Shown here: piece by piece, positions 6,800 to 13,493 of the stretch
Position numbering within the stretch: the first letter of the stretch is position 1
How the letters are laid out: every line of letters begins with the position of its first letter
Origin: JAMBLL01 sp964387145
GTDB taxonomy: Bacteria > Actinomycetota > Acidimicrobiia > Spongiisociales > UBA5794
Direction: 5' to 3'
DNA length: 16,458 nt
NCBI GenBank assembly: GCA_964387145.1
Contig: CAYLVM010000049.1
Span: 1-16,458 of the forward strand
The notes under the pieces: generated by a model
The model's input: the letters and a program-made list of their open reading frames with translations, nothing else
Told to the model about the DNA's origin: nothing
Database searches by the model: none
Translations under genes and position numbers: made by a program

Positions 6800-8044
6800 T
6801 CACTCCTCCACGGACGTGGTCGCAGGATCATGGACACGGCGCATCACGAGGGCAAGCACCCCGAGCGACAGGACACCGACCGCACCGAAGATGGCTGTGG
6901 CGACGACCTCGGGGATCGCGCCCGACGCGGCGGCCGTCGCAAGGGCGATGCCGCCGACAACCACAGGGGCCGACACGACCACCATCGCCCCCAACTCGGC
7001 GGCGACGGGTGACTCGAGGTCGGGGTCGGTGAGGGCGACCAGGGCGAGTCCCGAAGCGACGGTCCCGGTGACGGTTCCAAACAGTGCCAGAGATCGCTCC
7101 ATGCGCCACGTATCGAGCCATCGACCCGCGACCACCAGGACGAACGCGGTGGCAGCCACGGCACCGGTGGTCACTGCAACGAGCGGCCAGATGACACTGC
7201 TCACCGCCGCCCAGGTGAGGGAGCCCAAGATGGCAACCGTCAATCCATCGACCGTCAGCAACGTCACCTGCCGGGTGTCGTCACCGTTGATGGATACGCC
7301 GAAGCGACCAAGCACACGACGCGCCGCCATCCCTGCGAGCAACGTGACGAAGAACAGCACGCCGAGAACCAGGTCGACCAGGTCGGGGGCGACGGCCCCG
7401 AGACCGCGCAGCACCACCTGGTAGATGGCGACGTACCCGATCACGAGTAGGCCGCCCGTGACGGCGGCGCCCCGGTTGAAGCGGTAGAAGCCACCGACGG
7501 CACCGACGTTCCTTCCGCGTCCCCGCACAGCGATCAGGCCACCGAGGTAGGCGATGACGAACCCGACCGAGGCGATGGTCGCACCGATCGAGGCCGCGTC
7601 GGCAAAGCCGTAGTCCGCTTCCCAGAGGCGACCGATCGACAGCGCCTGGCCCGGCCCTTCGTTGAGGCCCATCGGTGCCAGGAAACCGAAACCGACCGGG
7701 AGCGAACCGATCAGGATGGCGATGAGCCCACCTGCTGCGGCCTGGAGGGAGAAGGTCGCCCACTGGCCCATGCCCATCCAAAGAGCACCCCGCCGCAGCT
7801 TGGAGCCACCGATCGGGGTGAGGCCGATGGCGAGGAAGGAGATACCGAAGAGGTGATACGCGGCGTTCTGCCAGACCTCGGGAGAGCCTGGCAACGCACC
7901 GGCGGCCCGCAGGGCCAGTGCGATGAAGCCGCCCATGATCGCTGCCGGGATGACCGCCGTCAGCGGACCGCGCACCGGGATGGCGCGGCGCAGCAACCAG
8001 CCCACAGCGAGGAGGGCCACGGTGCCGACGAGCGCGACGATCAT
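6800..8044 (-). CDS. ESS/GltS-like amino-acid transporter
   Basis: A 414-residue, highly hydrophobic protein with about ten or more membrane segments in two halves. The length and layout suit the glutamate:Na+ symporter (ESS) family. Signature-like re-entrant segments are GLNEGPGQALSIG in the first half (about residue 151) and LFGTVTGTVASGLAL in the second (about residue 325). In classic GltS the first segment is GGHGTA-like, so this belongs to a divergent branch and its substrate and ion should not be assumed. The ATG at 8044 overlaps the stop of the upstream decarboxylase (ATGA), with no separate ribosome site, so the two are translationally coupled. The natural inference is uptake of the decarboxylase substrate or exchange of substrate and product. 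Confidence 0.8.
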   Translation of the reverse strand: MIVALVGTVALLAVGWLLRRAIPVRGPLTAVIPAAIMGGFIALALRAAGALPGSPEVWQNAAYHLFGISFLAIGLTPIGGSKLRRGALWMGMGQWATFSLQAAAGGLIAILIGSLPVGFGFLAPMGLNEGPGQALSIGRLWEADYGFADAASIGATIASVGFVIAYLGGLIAVRGRGRNVGAVGGFYRFNRGAAVTGGLLVIGYVAIYQVVLRGLGAVAPDLVDLVLGVLFFVTLLAGMAARRVLGRFGVSINGDDTRQVTLLTVDGLTVAILGSLTWAAVSSVIWPLVAVTTGAVAATAFVLVVAGRWLDTWRMERSLALFGTVTGTVASGLALVALTDPDLESPVAAELGAMVVVSAPVVVGGIALATAAASGAIPEVVATAIFGAVGVLSLGVLALVMRRVHDPATTSVEE

Positions 8045-9390
8045 CGGAACAGGTGCTGGATGAACGCCGAGATGACCGCGGCTCTGGCCTGGGGTTCGAG
8101 CGAGTCGATCGCGGCGTCGATGAGCGCCCGGTCCCGATCGAGATCGAACGAGTCGAGGAGACTTCCGATGAGCGCCGGGTCGATGGTGCTCAGGTCCAGG
8201 TCACCGAGGATCGATCCCGCACTCTCAGGGGCGGTCTCGATGAGGTCACGCGCCAACTCGTCGGCGAGGGGGAGATGGGCTGCAGTGATCGTGAAGTGCA
8301 TATGGGCCGGTGAGGGACCGAACGACGGGGTAACGCCGATCATCCATCCCCGCTCCTTCATCGCATGTGCATGGGTGAAGACGTCGGCCGACGTCACGGC
8401 ACACAGTGGGGAATCCGGGTCGGTGACGACGTCCATGGTCGTAGCGGACCGGATCGCCTCGAGCAGTATCTGTGTTGCCTGCCACGATTCGGTTGCCAGG
8501 CGCCGGTAGCCGGCGGTCCCGAGGTGTTGCACCGCAGCCCACGCGGCTGCGAGCGAGGCGCCGGATCTCGTGGATTGGATCGTCGGATTCGCAACGGGGT
8601 AGCCGGTCCACGACGCGGTGGCGAAGTACTGATAGGCACGCAGCTCGGGGGTGCGGTACAGGACGAGCGACGCTCCCTTCGGTGTGTACCCGTACTTGTG
8701 GAGGTCCATAGAGATCGAGTCCACGGCGTCGATGGAGAAGTCGAAGTCGGGTACGTCATCGAGGAAGGGCAGCACCATCCCCCCGACACAGGCGTCGACG
8801 TGGAACCAGCGCCCGGTTTCCTTGGCAACCCGGCCGACCTCGGCGACAGGGTCCACGACGCCGTGGGTGTAGGAGGGGGCGGAGGCGACGACGAGCGCGG
8901 TCCGTTCGTCGATGGCGTCGGCAACGGCTTCGGGCACCGCACGGAAACCCTCGTCGACGGCGGTCGCCCGCACATCGAGGTCCAGATAGGCGGCGGCCTT
9001 GTGGAAGGCAGCATGACCAGTGATCGGCAGGACGATATTGAACCGTCCCTGCACACCGGTGGCGCGAAGCGCGTCCCTGGCTGCCTTGGTGGCGAGGATG
9101 ATCGACTCGGTACCGCCCGACGTCACCGACCCCACGACCTGATCGTCGCCGCTGAGGATGGATCGGGCGAACGCCACCAGGTCGTTCTCGAAGCGTACGA
9201 AACTGGGGAAAGCGGTCGGGTCGAGACCGTTGGAACCGGAGAACAGACACATCGCTTCGGTGGTGAGCGCACCGAGATCCGGGCCGTCGAAGACGTAGGT
9301 GAAGGCCCGACCAAAGCCCCACTCTCCGTCCTTGACCGCGATCGCCTGCAGTTCGGCAACGACGTCATCGATCGACCGAGAATCCTCCAT
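8041..9390 (-). CDS. PLP-dependent group II decarboxylase / sphingosine-phosphate-lyase-like enzyme
   Basis: A 449-residue fold-type I PLP enzyme. Numbered from the ATG at 9390, visible motifs are GSVTSGGTESI (87-97, PLP phosphate), HAAFHKAA (126-133, the ring-stacking His region), HVDACVGG (197-204, the Asp that contacts the pyridine nitrogen) and SMDLHKYGYTPKG with Schiff-base Lys232. The pattern VDACVGG plus HKYGYTPKG resembles the S1P-lyase/glutamate-decarboxylase group. The substrate is not clear from sequence; an amino acid is favoured because the next gene is a GltS-like transporter. An alternative GTG start lies at 9396, but TATGCT sits exactly six bases before GTGGCG-ATG, so a leaderless mRNA beginning at ATG 9390 is attractive; no Shine-Dalgarno sequence is present. 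The tail after about residue 388 is helical and variable. Confidence 0.88.
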   Translation of the reverse strand: MEDSRSIDDVVAELQAIAVKDGEWGFGRAFTYVFDGPDLGALTTEAMCLFSGSNGLDPTAFPSFVRFENDLVAFARSILSGDDQVVGSVTSGGTESIILATKAARDALRATGVQGRFNIVLPITGHAAFHKAAAYLDLDVRATAVDEGFRAVPEAVADAIDERTALVVASAPSYTHGVVDPVAEVGRVAKETGRWFHVDACVGGMVLPFLDDVPDFDFSIDAVDSISMDLHKYGYTPKGASLVLYRTPELRAYQYFATASWTGYPVANPTIQSTRSGASLAAAWAAVQHLGTAGYRRLATESWQATQILLEAIRSATTMDVVTDPDSPLCAVTSADVFTHAHAMKERGWMIGVTPSFGPSPAHMHFTITAAHLPLADELARDLIETAPESAGSILGDLDLSTIDPALIGSLLDSFDLDRDRALIDAAIDSLEPQARAAVISAFIQHLFR

Positions 9391-9396
9391 CGCCAC

Positions 9397-9402
9397 AGCA
9401 TA
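9397..9402 (-). promoter_or_regulatory. -10 box for the decarboxylase-transporter operon
   Basis: TATGCT on the minus strand, 6 nt upstream of ATG 9390. This would place the transcription start at or next to the A of the start codon. The -35 region (about 9420-9426) is poor. Confidence 0.45.
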
Positions 9403-9458
9403 CGTTGTCGGTCACCTGCCCGCAGAATCGATCCCCTGTCGGGTGCGTGTGCCGAGGG

Positions 9459-9482
9459 CATCGTGCGACATCTGGCACGATG
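9459..9482. terminator. Perfect 8-bp inverted repeat CATCGTGC-N8-GCACGATG
   Basis: The arms at 9459-9466 and 9475-9482 are perfect complements with an 8-nt loop. It lies between the toxin gene and the decarboxylase, both on the minus strand. It may end toxin transcription, or be an operator upstream of the decarboxylase promoter. There is no U tract. Confidence 0.4.
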
Positions 9483-9497
9483 AGAGACCGCGCCATG

Positions 9498-9511
9498 ACA
9501 CGGGCCCGTGT
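9498..9511. terminator. 14-bp perfect palindrome just after the toxin stop codon
   Basis: ACACGGGCCCGTGT is its own reverse complement and starts two bases beyond the toxin stop (9516-9514). As RNA it gives a tight GC hairpin. Together with the dyad at 9459-9482 it could form a tandem U-less terminator. Confidence 0.4.
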
Positions 9512-9513
9512 TC

Positions 9514-9852
9514 TCAGTGGTTCAGGAGGGTCCTGATGATCGTGCCGACATGACTGCTGACCTCAGAGTCGATGGTGCCGAGTCGGTGGACGAGCCGCTT
9601 GTGGTTGACCGAGCGGATGAGTTCGCACTGGACGTAGCAGGTCCCGTCGAGGCCTGTGGTGGCGTTCGCTTCCACCTCCACATGGAGGGAGAGGGCACGA
9701 TGGGCAGTCGTAAGCGGTATCACGATGACGAATGGAAACCCGGGCCCGAACGTGTCCGGTGGTCCGATCACGAGTGCCGGGCGACGCATCGAAGGCTCTC
9801 CCGGGTACCGGTCCCCGAAGTCCGTGAGCCATAGATCGTCAATCGAGGCCAT
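9514..9852 (-). CDS. MazF/PemK-family endoribonuclease toxin
   Basis: A 112-residue protein of typical MazF length. It starts with the SH3-like barrel strand LWLTDFGDRYPGEP (7-20), then RRPALVIG (23-30, including the conserved catalytic-site Arg), then FVIVIPLTTAHR (41-52, where MazF proteins have a conserved Thr/Ser) and the later strand CYVQCELIRSV (72-82). Family members cleave mRNA at short sequences and are held inactive by a co-expressed antitoxin. The start ATG lies inside the antitoxin gene (14-nt overlap), so production of the toxin is tied to translation of its antidote. Two hairpins follow its stop codon. All catalytic landmarks I can check are present, so it looks intact. Confidence 0.9.
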   Translation of the reverse strand: MASIDDLWLTDFGDRYPGEPSMRRPALVIGPPDTFGPGFPFVIVIPLTTAHRALSLHVEVEANATTGLDGTCYVQCELIRSVNHKRLVHRLGTIDSEVSSHVGTIIRTLLNH

Positions 9853-10075
9853 CGGCCACCGACGTCACATCTGCTTCAGCAAGGTAGTCCGGCCACGCCT
9901 CTGGGTCATTGCGTAGACGTGAGAGTTCTTCGGCAACCTGGCGAGCGAATCGCTGTCGACGCAGGGCCTCGGCGGCATCGCGCACGGTGGCCATGAGGGA
10001 GTCTCCCGCGAGATTGCTCAGCTCGACGAGTTGGGCATGAGTGTCGGTGTCGACCCGGATCGTTGTTGTTCCCAT
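9839..10075 (-). CDS. Antitoxin of the MazEF-like pair, ribbon-helix-helix type
   Basis: 78 residues starting at ATG 10075. The N-terminus (TTTIRVDTDTHAQLVELSNL, residues 3-22) is a ribbon-helix-helix DNA-binding motif. The rest is charged and helical (RRQRFARQVAEELSRL) and ends in an acidic tail, as expected for the toxin-wrapping part. The same frame is open to 10177, but the promoter at 10082-10110 and the motif position support the start at 10075. TATACT lies exactly six bases upstream, implying a leaderless mRNA. It overlaps the toxin by 14 nt. RHH antitoxins usually repress their own promoter, and the palindromes at this promoter fit that. Confidence 0.87.
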   Translation of the reverse strand: MGTTTIRVDTDTHAQLVELSNLAGDSLMATVRDAAEALRRQRFARQVAEELSRLRNDPEAWPDYLAEADVTSVADGLD

Positions 10076-10081
10076 GAAGTG

Positions 10082-10110
10082 AGTATACGTTCTGCATGCA
10101 TAGCAGTCTA
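10082..10110 (-). promoter_or_regulatory. Promoter and candidate operator of the toxin-antitoxin operon
   Basis: On the minus strand TAGACT (10110-10105, 4 of 6 with TTGACA), a 17-nt spacer and TATACT (10087-10082). The spacer contains the perfect palindrome TGCATGCA (10093-10100), and GTATAC (10083-10088) overlaps the -10 box. Binding of the antitoxin here would block transcription; that step is inferred. Confidence 0.6.
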
Positions 10111-10271
10111 CAAATCTGCCGATGTTCACACCCGGACCGAGGATCATCGGGGTGATGCGTTCCGAACGGGAGTGCACGTAGAAGATGCGTAGATGTAGAT
10201 AGGGGGGAGTCGTTCACCGTCTACCGTTTGCCGGCAGAACCTGAGCATCCAGAAGTGTTCCGGGTTTCCGG
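10111..10271. other. Intergenic DNA left of the gap, no gene seen
   Basis: Frames crossing this stretch have no coding character, and those that appear long run through the N block. It contains short near-repeats of GTAGATG/GTAGATA at about 10178-10202 but no structured element I can name. Confidence 0.4.
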
Positions 10272-10411
10272 CTGTGAACTGTGAACTGTGANNNNNNNNN
10301 NNNNNNNNNNNNNNNNNNNNNNNNNNNNNNNNNNNNNNNNNNNNNNNNNNNNNNNNNNNNNNNNNNNNNNNNNNNNNNNNNNNNNNNNNNNCTGTGAACT
10401 GTGAACTGTGA
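10272..10411. repeat. 7-nt tandem repeat (CTGTGAA)n interrupted by a 100-N gap
   Basis: Left of the gap are CTGTGAA, CTGTGAA, CTGTGA (10272-10291). The N block is 10292-10391. Right of it the same array resumes, CTGTGAA, CTGTGAA, CTGTGA (10392-10411). Exactly 100 N is the conventional filler for a gap of unknown size, so the assembler probably broke inside a longer array of this heptamer. The real length and anything inserted in it are unknown. Confidence 0.9.
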
Positions 10412-10452
10412 GCTGCAAACCCACCGACCGTATCTGCCTCGTGGCTGGTCTT

Positions 10453-10473
10453 CTTAGGAACCCTAAGTAACAT
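10453..10473 (+). promoter_or_regulatory. MarR-type operator overlapping the promoter of the marR-like gene
   Basis: CTTAGG-AAC-CCTAAG (10453-10467) is a 6-bp dyad of the size MarR dimers bind. It abuts TAACAT (10468-10473), a TANNNT box exactly six bases before ATG 10480. Binding would cover the promoter spacer, giving autorepression of the MarR/deiodinase-like operon. The -35 is poor. Confidence 0.6.
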
Positions 10474-10479
10474 GTTGGT

Positions 10480-10977
10480 ATGTTCATCTTTGGTCCCCTT
10501 CCCGACGACCCGGTAGAGGCCCTCTCCACCGAACTCGATGCAGAGGCGATCAGCGCCCAGGTAGGTCTCTACACCCTTGCCCGAGCAGGGCACGCGGTCC
10601 TTGCCTCGATCGAACAGGTTGCGGAGCGCCACGACCTCACCCCGGCCCAGTTCCGTCTCCTCATGGTGCTGCGGTTCATCCACCCCGATGGGGTCTCCAT
10701 GTCACGAGCGGCAGACGCGCTCGACATAAGGCCACCGTCGTTGACCGAGATCGTCCGATCGGCACCTGACCTGTTCCTGCGATCCGCCGATGACGCGGAT
10801 CGGCGTCAGGTGATCCTGCGTGCGTCGCCGGAAGGACGTCGACGACTCGGCGGGGCACTCCCGGAGATGGCTGCCCACGCCGTGTCGCTCAGGAACGCCC
10901 TGGGAGCCGATGCTTGGGACACCTTCATCTGTGGGGCAGACAGCCTGTTCGACGTGATCCAGAAAGGCAGCTCATGA
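10480..10977 (+). CDS. MarR family transcriptional regulator
   Basis: A 165-residue protein. The central winged helix-turn-helix spans about residues 48-125: LTPAQFRLLMVLRFI, then VSMSRAADALDIRPPSLTEIV as the recognition unit, and the wing DDADRRQVILRASPEGRRRL, in which the D-x-D-R-R pattern is typical of MarR. Flanking helices form the dimer interface. MarR proteins respond to phenolics, oxidants or other small molecules and usually repress an adjacent gene. Here the neighbour is a thioredoxin-fold protein whose ATG overlaps the stop codon (ATGA at 10974-10977), so the two are translated together. A palindromic operator lies at the promoter. No Shine-Dalgarno sequence precedes ATG 10480; the position of TAACAT suggests leaderless translation. 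Confidence 0.9.
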   Translation: MFIFGPLPDDPVEALSTELDAEAISAQVGLYTLARAGHAVLASIEQVAERHDLTPAQFRLLMVLRFIHPDGVSMSRAADALDIRPPSLTEIVRSAPDLFLRSADDADRRQVILRASPEGRRRLGGALPEMAAHAVSLRNALGADAWDTFICGADSLFDVIQKGSS

Positions 10978-11669
10978 CCTACAACTACGCGCGTTTCAAG
11001 AACTCCTACTACGACTTCACAGCCTTCGATGGACCCGGACGGGGAGAGCAGATGCCGGATCTGGCCCTCAGCGACCTCGACGGCAACACGGTGCGGTTGT
11101 CGGACCTGTGGGACCGGCGAATCGTGATCGAGACCGGGAGCACAACGTGTCCGATGTACGCCAAGGGCGTCGGGAGCATGGCAGCCATGGCCGAGCGGTA
11201 CCCCGACACCCGCTTCGTCGTCATCTATGTACGCGAGGCGCATCCCGGGGGACGTATCGGGCCCCACGAGACGCTTGAGCGCAAGCTCGAGCTGGCCGCC
11301 GGGCTGGGCAGCGCACACGACGAAGGTCGCATGACCCTCGTCGACGACGTCGACGGGACCGTCCACCGGGCACTCGGATCGCTCCCCGACATGGTCTACG
11401 TGCTTGCCCCCGGAGGCACGGTGATCTTCCGCGCCGACTGGAACGACCTCGACACCCTGGAACAGGTACTCGAAGGAGACGTGTCCACCGACGAGCTGGC
11501 TCGCGAGCACTTCCCCCCAGCCAAACCATCGCCCCGGACGGCGATCACGACGCTGCTCAGCGGTGGCATCGCCGCACTCTTCGACTTCATCGTGAGCCTC
11601 CCAGGGCTCATGGCCTCCCATCGCAAAGCCGACGAGGCCTTCGAGGACCGCACCGACACCGAGACGTGA
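10974..11669 (+). CDS. Deiodinase-like thioredoxin-fold protein with cysteine at the active site
   Basis: A 231-residue protein starting at ATG 10974. The thioredoxin fold begins with MPDLALSDLDGNTVRLSDLW (27-46), typical of redoxins. The next strand, VIETGSTTCPMYAKG (51-65), puts Cys59 where iodothyronine deiodinases have selenocysteine (GSCTUPPF). VVIYVREAHPGG (82-93) is the deiodinase-family hallmark after the following strand. Bacterial members are presumed peroxiredoxin- or reductase-like; thyroid-hormone chemistry is not implied. A single Cys near the helix start with no CxxC suggests a one-cysteine peroxidase or reductase. The C-terminus (about 188-222) is a long, partly hydrophobic helix (ITTLLSGGIAALFDFIVSL) that might associate with the membrane. 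The frame is also open to an upstream ATG at 10914, but the ATGA overlap with marR and AAAGG upstream favour 10974. Confidence 0.82.
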   Translation: MTYNYARFKNSYYDFTAFDGPGRGEQMPDLALSDLDGNTVRLSDLWDRRIVIETGSTTCPMYAKGVGSMAAMAERYPDTRFVVIYVREAHPGGRIGPHETLERKLELAAGLGSAHDEGRMTLVDDVDGTVHRALGSLPDMVYVLAPGGTVIFRADWNDLDTLEQVLEGDVSTDELAREHFPPAKPSPRTAITTLLSGGIAALFDFIVSLPGLMASHRKADEAFEDRTDTET

Positions 11670-11754
11670 GCCGGCGCGACAGCGCCTCGAGAGGCAAAGA
11701 TACGGACGGAACGCATCCCACCAGGAGCGCACCGCACAGGTAGGGTGACGCACG

Positions 11755-13368
11755 ATGGATGTCGTACTGATCGTTGTCGTCTACGCCTTTGGACTGCTGG
11801 CATCCCGCGTCCGCCTGCCGCCTCTGGTCGGGTACCTCATCGCCGGATTCGTTCTGTACGCCTTTGGGTTCGAGGTGACGACCGGCATCGACGTGCTCGC
11901 CCAGATCGGTGTGTATCTGCTCTTGTTCACCATCGGTCTCAAGCTGAAGGTCGGCTTCCTCGCCCGCCCGGCCGTGTGGGGAACCGCGACCGCCCACATG
12001 ATCGCCACCTCGGCTCTGATGGCCGGCGTGCTGCTCGGCATAGGAGCGCTCGGTCTCCCTCTTGCAGCCGGCCTCGATCTCGGCCAGGCCCTCCTGCTGG
12101 GGTTTGCGTTCTCGTTCTCGAGTACGGTCCTCACCGTCAAGCTCCTCGAAACGACGAACGAGTCGGGGTCCCTCGCTGGACGTGCTGCGGTGGGTGTGCT
12201 GATCGTCCAGGACGTATTCGCTGTCGCGTTCCTCACCGTCGCACTGGCCACTACCCCAACATGGTGGGCGGTGCCGATGCTCTTGATCGTTGCGGCGCTG
12301 CGGCCGGGTTTCGGATGGCTGGTCTCTCGCAGCGGGCACGGGGAACTCCTCGTCCTCCTGGGATTCGCTCTTGCCGTGGGCATTGGAGCCGGTGGATTCG
12401 AACTCGTCGGGCTCAAGCCCGAACTTGGAGCACTGCTCGCCGGGATCGCAGTCTCGTCACACCCGCGGGCCGGGGAGATGGCGGATCGCCTGCTCGACTT
12501 CAAGGATCTGTTCCTCGTCGGCTTCTTCCTCTCCATCGGGCTCGCAGGGACACCACCGATCGGTGCCTACGTCGTTGCGGGCGTGATGCTGGTTCTCGTT
12601 CCCTTCAAGGGCGGGCTCTTCTTCGTCCTGTTCACCCGTTTCCGGCTGAGAAGCCGTACGGCCTTCCACTCCTCGATGACCTTGTCGACCTACAGCGAGT
12701 TCGGCCTGATCGTTGCGAGCGCGAGCCTCGCCGCCGGATTTCTCGATCCGGAGTGGCTGTCGGCGATCGCGGTCGCTGTTGCCGCGTCATTCGTCGCGGC
12801 TTCCGTCGGTAACGCAGCTCGTGACCGGATATACGGAACGCTCTCGGATCGTCTCGAGGCCTTCGAGCGGCAACCGCCCCTCCCCGAGGACACCGTCTTG
12901 GACTGTGGTGACGCACGGATCCTCGTCCTGGGTATGGGACGTGTCGGGGTTGGGGCGTACGACGAACTCACGCTTCGGCGCGGCCCGGTGGTCGTCGGGG
13001 TGGATCGCAGCGAACGATCCACAGCCCTCCTCACCGAGCAGGGGAGGAGGGTCATCCGAGGAGATGCACTCGATAGGGACTTTTGGGAGCGGCTCCGGTT
13101 CCCGCACGCCGTCGAGCTGATCGTGGTGGCAACCGACAACCACACGTCGAACCTTGCATGTGTTGCGCTCGCGAACGAGTACCTGCCCGATGCCCAGATC
13201 GGTGCGATCGCGAGGCATCCGGATCAGGTGATCGAGTTGATCGACGCCGGCGTCGACGTTGCACGGAACCTGTACGAAGAAGCCGGGCAGGGTCTTGCAG
13301 ACGACGCCATGGTGACGATCTGGGGGTCGGACTCGGGCACGGAGAGTGGCGATCGGTCGGATGCGTGA
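11755..13368 (+). CDS. Kef-type cation/proton antiporter (CPA2) with RCK/TrkA-N domain
   Basis: 537 residues. Residues 1 to about 370 form the multi-span CPA2 domain, with RLPPLVGYLIAGFVL (19-33), FSFSSTVLTVKLLE (118-131) and a QDVF segment that corresponds to the conserved QD of Kef proteins. From about 386 a Rossmann RCK domain begins: RILVLGMGRVG (388-398, GxGxxG), VVVGVDRS ending with nucleotide-ribose Asp417, and IVVATDNHTSN (about 456-466). Kef systems exchange K+ or Na+ for H+ across the inner membrane, gated by NAD(H) or thiol adducts at the RCK domain. The protein starts close to the first helix and lacks the long tail of some KefB/C proteins. TAGGGT eight bases before the ATG is a possible -10 and GGTGA a possible ribosome site. 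It lies 85 bp after the deiodinase-like gene and may be cotranscribed. Confidence 0.9.
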   Translation: MDVVLIVVVYAFGLLASRVRLPPLVGYLIAGFVLYAFGFEVTTGIDVLAQIGVYLLLFTIGLKLKVGFLARPAVWGTATAHMIATSALMAGVLLGIGALGLPLAAGLDLGQALLLGFAFSFSSTVLTVKLLETTNESGSLAGRAAVGVLIVQDVFAVAFLTVALATTPTWWAVPMLLIVAALRPGFGWLVSRSGHGELLVLLGFALAVGIGAGGFELVGLKPELGALLAGIAVSSHPRAGEMADRLLDFKDLFLVGFFLSIGLAGTPPIGAYVVAGVMLVLVPFKGGLFFVLFTRFRLRSRTAFHSSMTLSTYSEFGLIVASASLAAGFLDPEWLSAIAVAVAASFVAASVGNAARDRIYGTLSDRLEAFERQPPLPEDTVLDCGDARILVLGMGRVGVGAYDELTLRRGPVVVGVDRSERSTALLTEQGRRVIRGDALDRDFWERLRFPHAVELIVVATDNHTSNLACVALANEYLPDAQIGAIARHPDQVIELIDAGVDVARNLYEEAGQGLADDAMVTIWGSDSGTESGDRSDA

Positions 13369-13405
13369 GTTGAGGCTGATCCTGTCCATTCCGCACGATC
13401 CGCGG

Positions 13406-13431
13406 AGGCCAGGGGCCACATACCCTGGCCT
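13406..13431 (+). terminator. Strong GC hairpin after the antiporter gene
   Basis: AGGCCAGGG (13406-13414) pairs perfectly with CCCTGGCCT (13423-13431) around an 8-nt loop, 38 bp after the stop codon. It has no U tract, as in many high-GC terminators. It separates the antiporter from the esterase gene, which has its own promoter just downstream. Confidence 0.65.
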
Positions 13432-13435
13432 GCCG

Positions 13436-13465
13436 TCGACATCGCAAGGACGCATGTGGTACGTT
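13436..13465 (+). promoter_or_regulatory. Sigma-70-like promoter for the esterase gene
   Basis: TCGACA (13436-13441, 5 of 6 with TTGACA), an 18-nt spacer and TACGTT (13460-13465). It leaves a leader of about 20 nt containing AAAGG nine bases before ATG 13494. Confidence 0.5.
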
Positions 13466-13493
13466 TCGCCGCGACCCCAGAAAGGTATGTGAG

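Noticed and set aside
10076..10177. N-terminal extension of the antitoxin
   Set aside because: The extension covers the promoter, and the ribbon-helix-helix motif begins immediately after ATG 10075.
10272..10411. CRISPR array
   Set aside because: The repeat unit is 7 nt, with no spacers and no cas genes nearby.
10144..10683. Minus-strand open frames running through the N block
   Set aside because: They exist only because N codons are not stops; the repeat-derived peptide is not evidence of coding.
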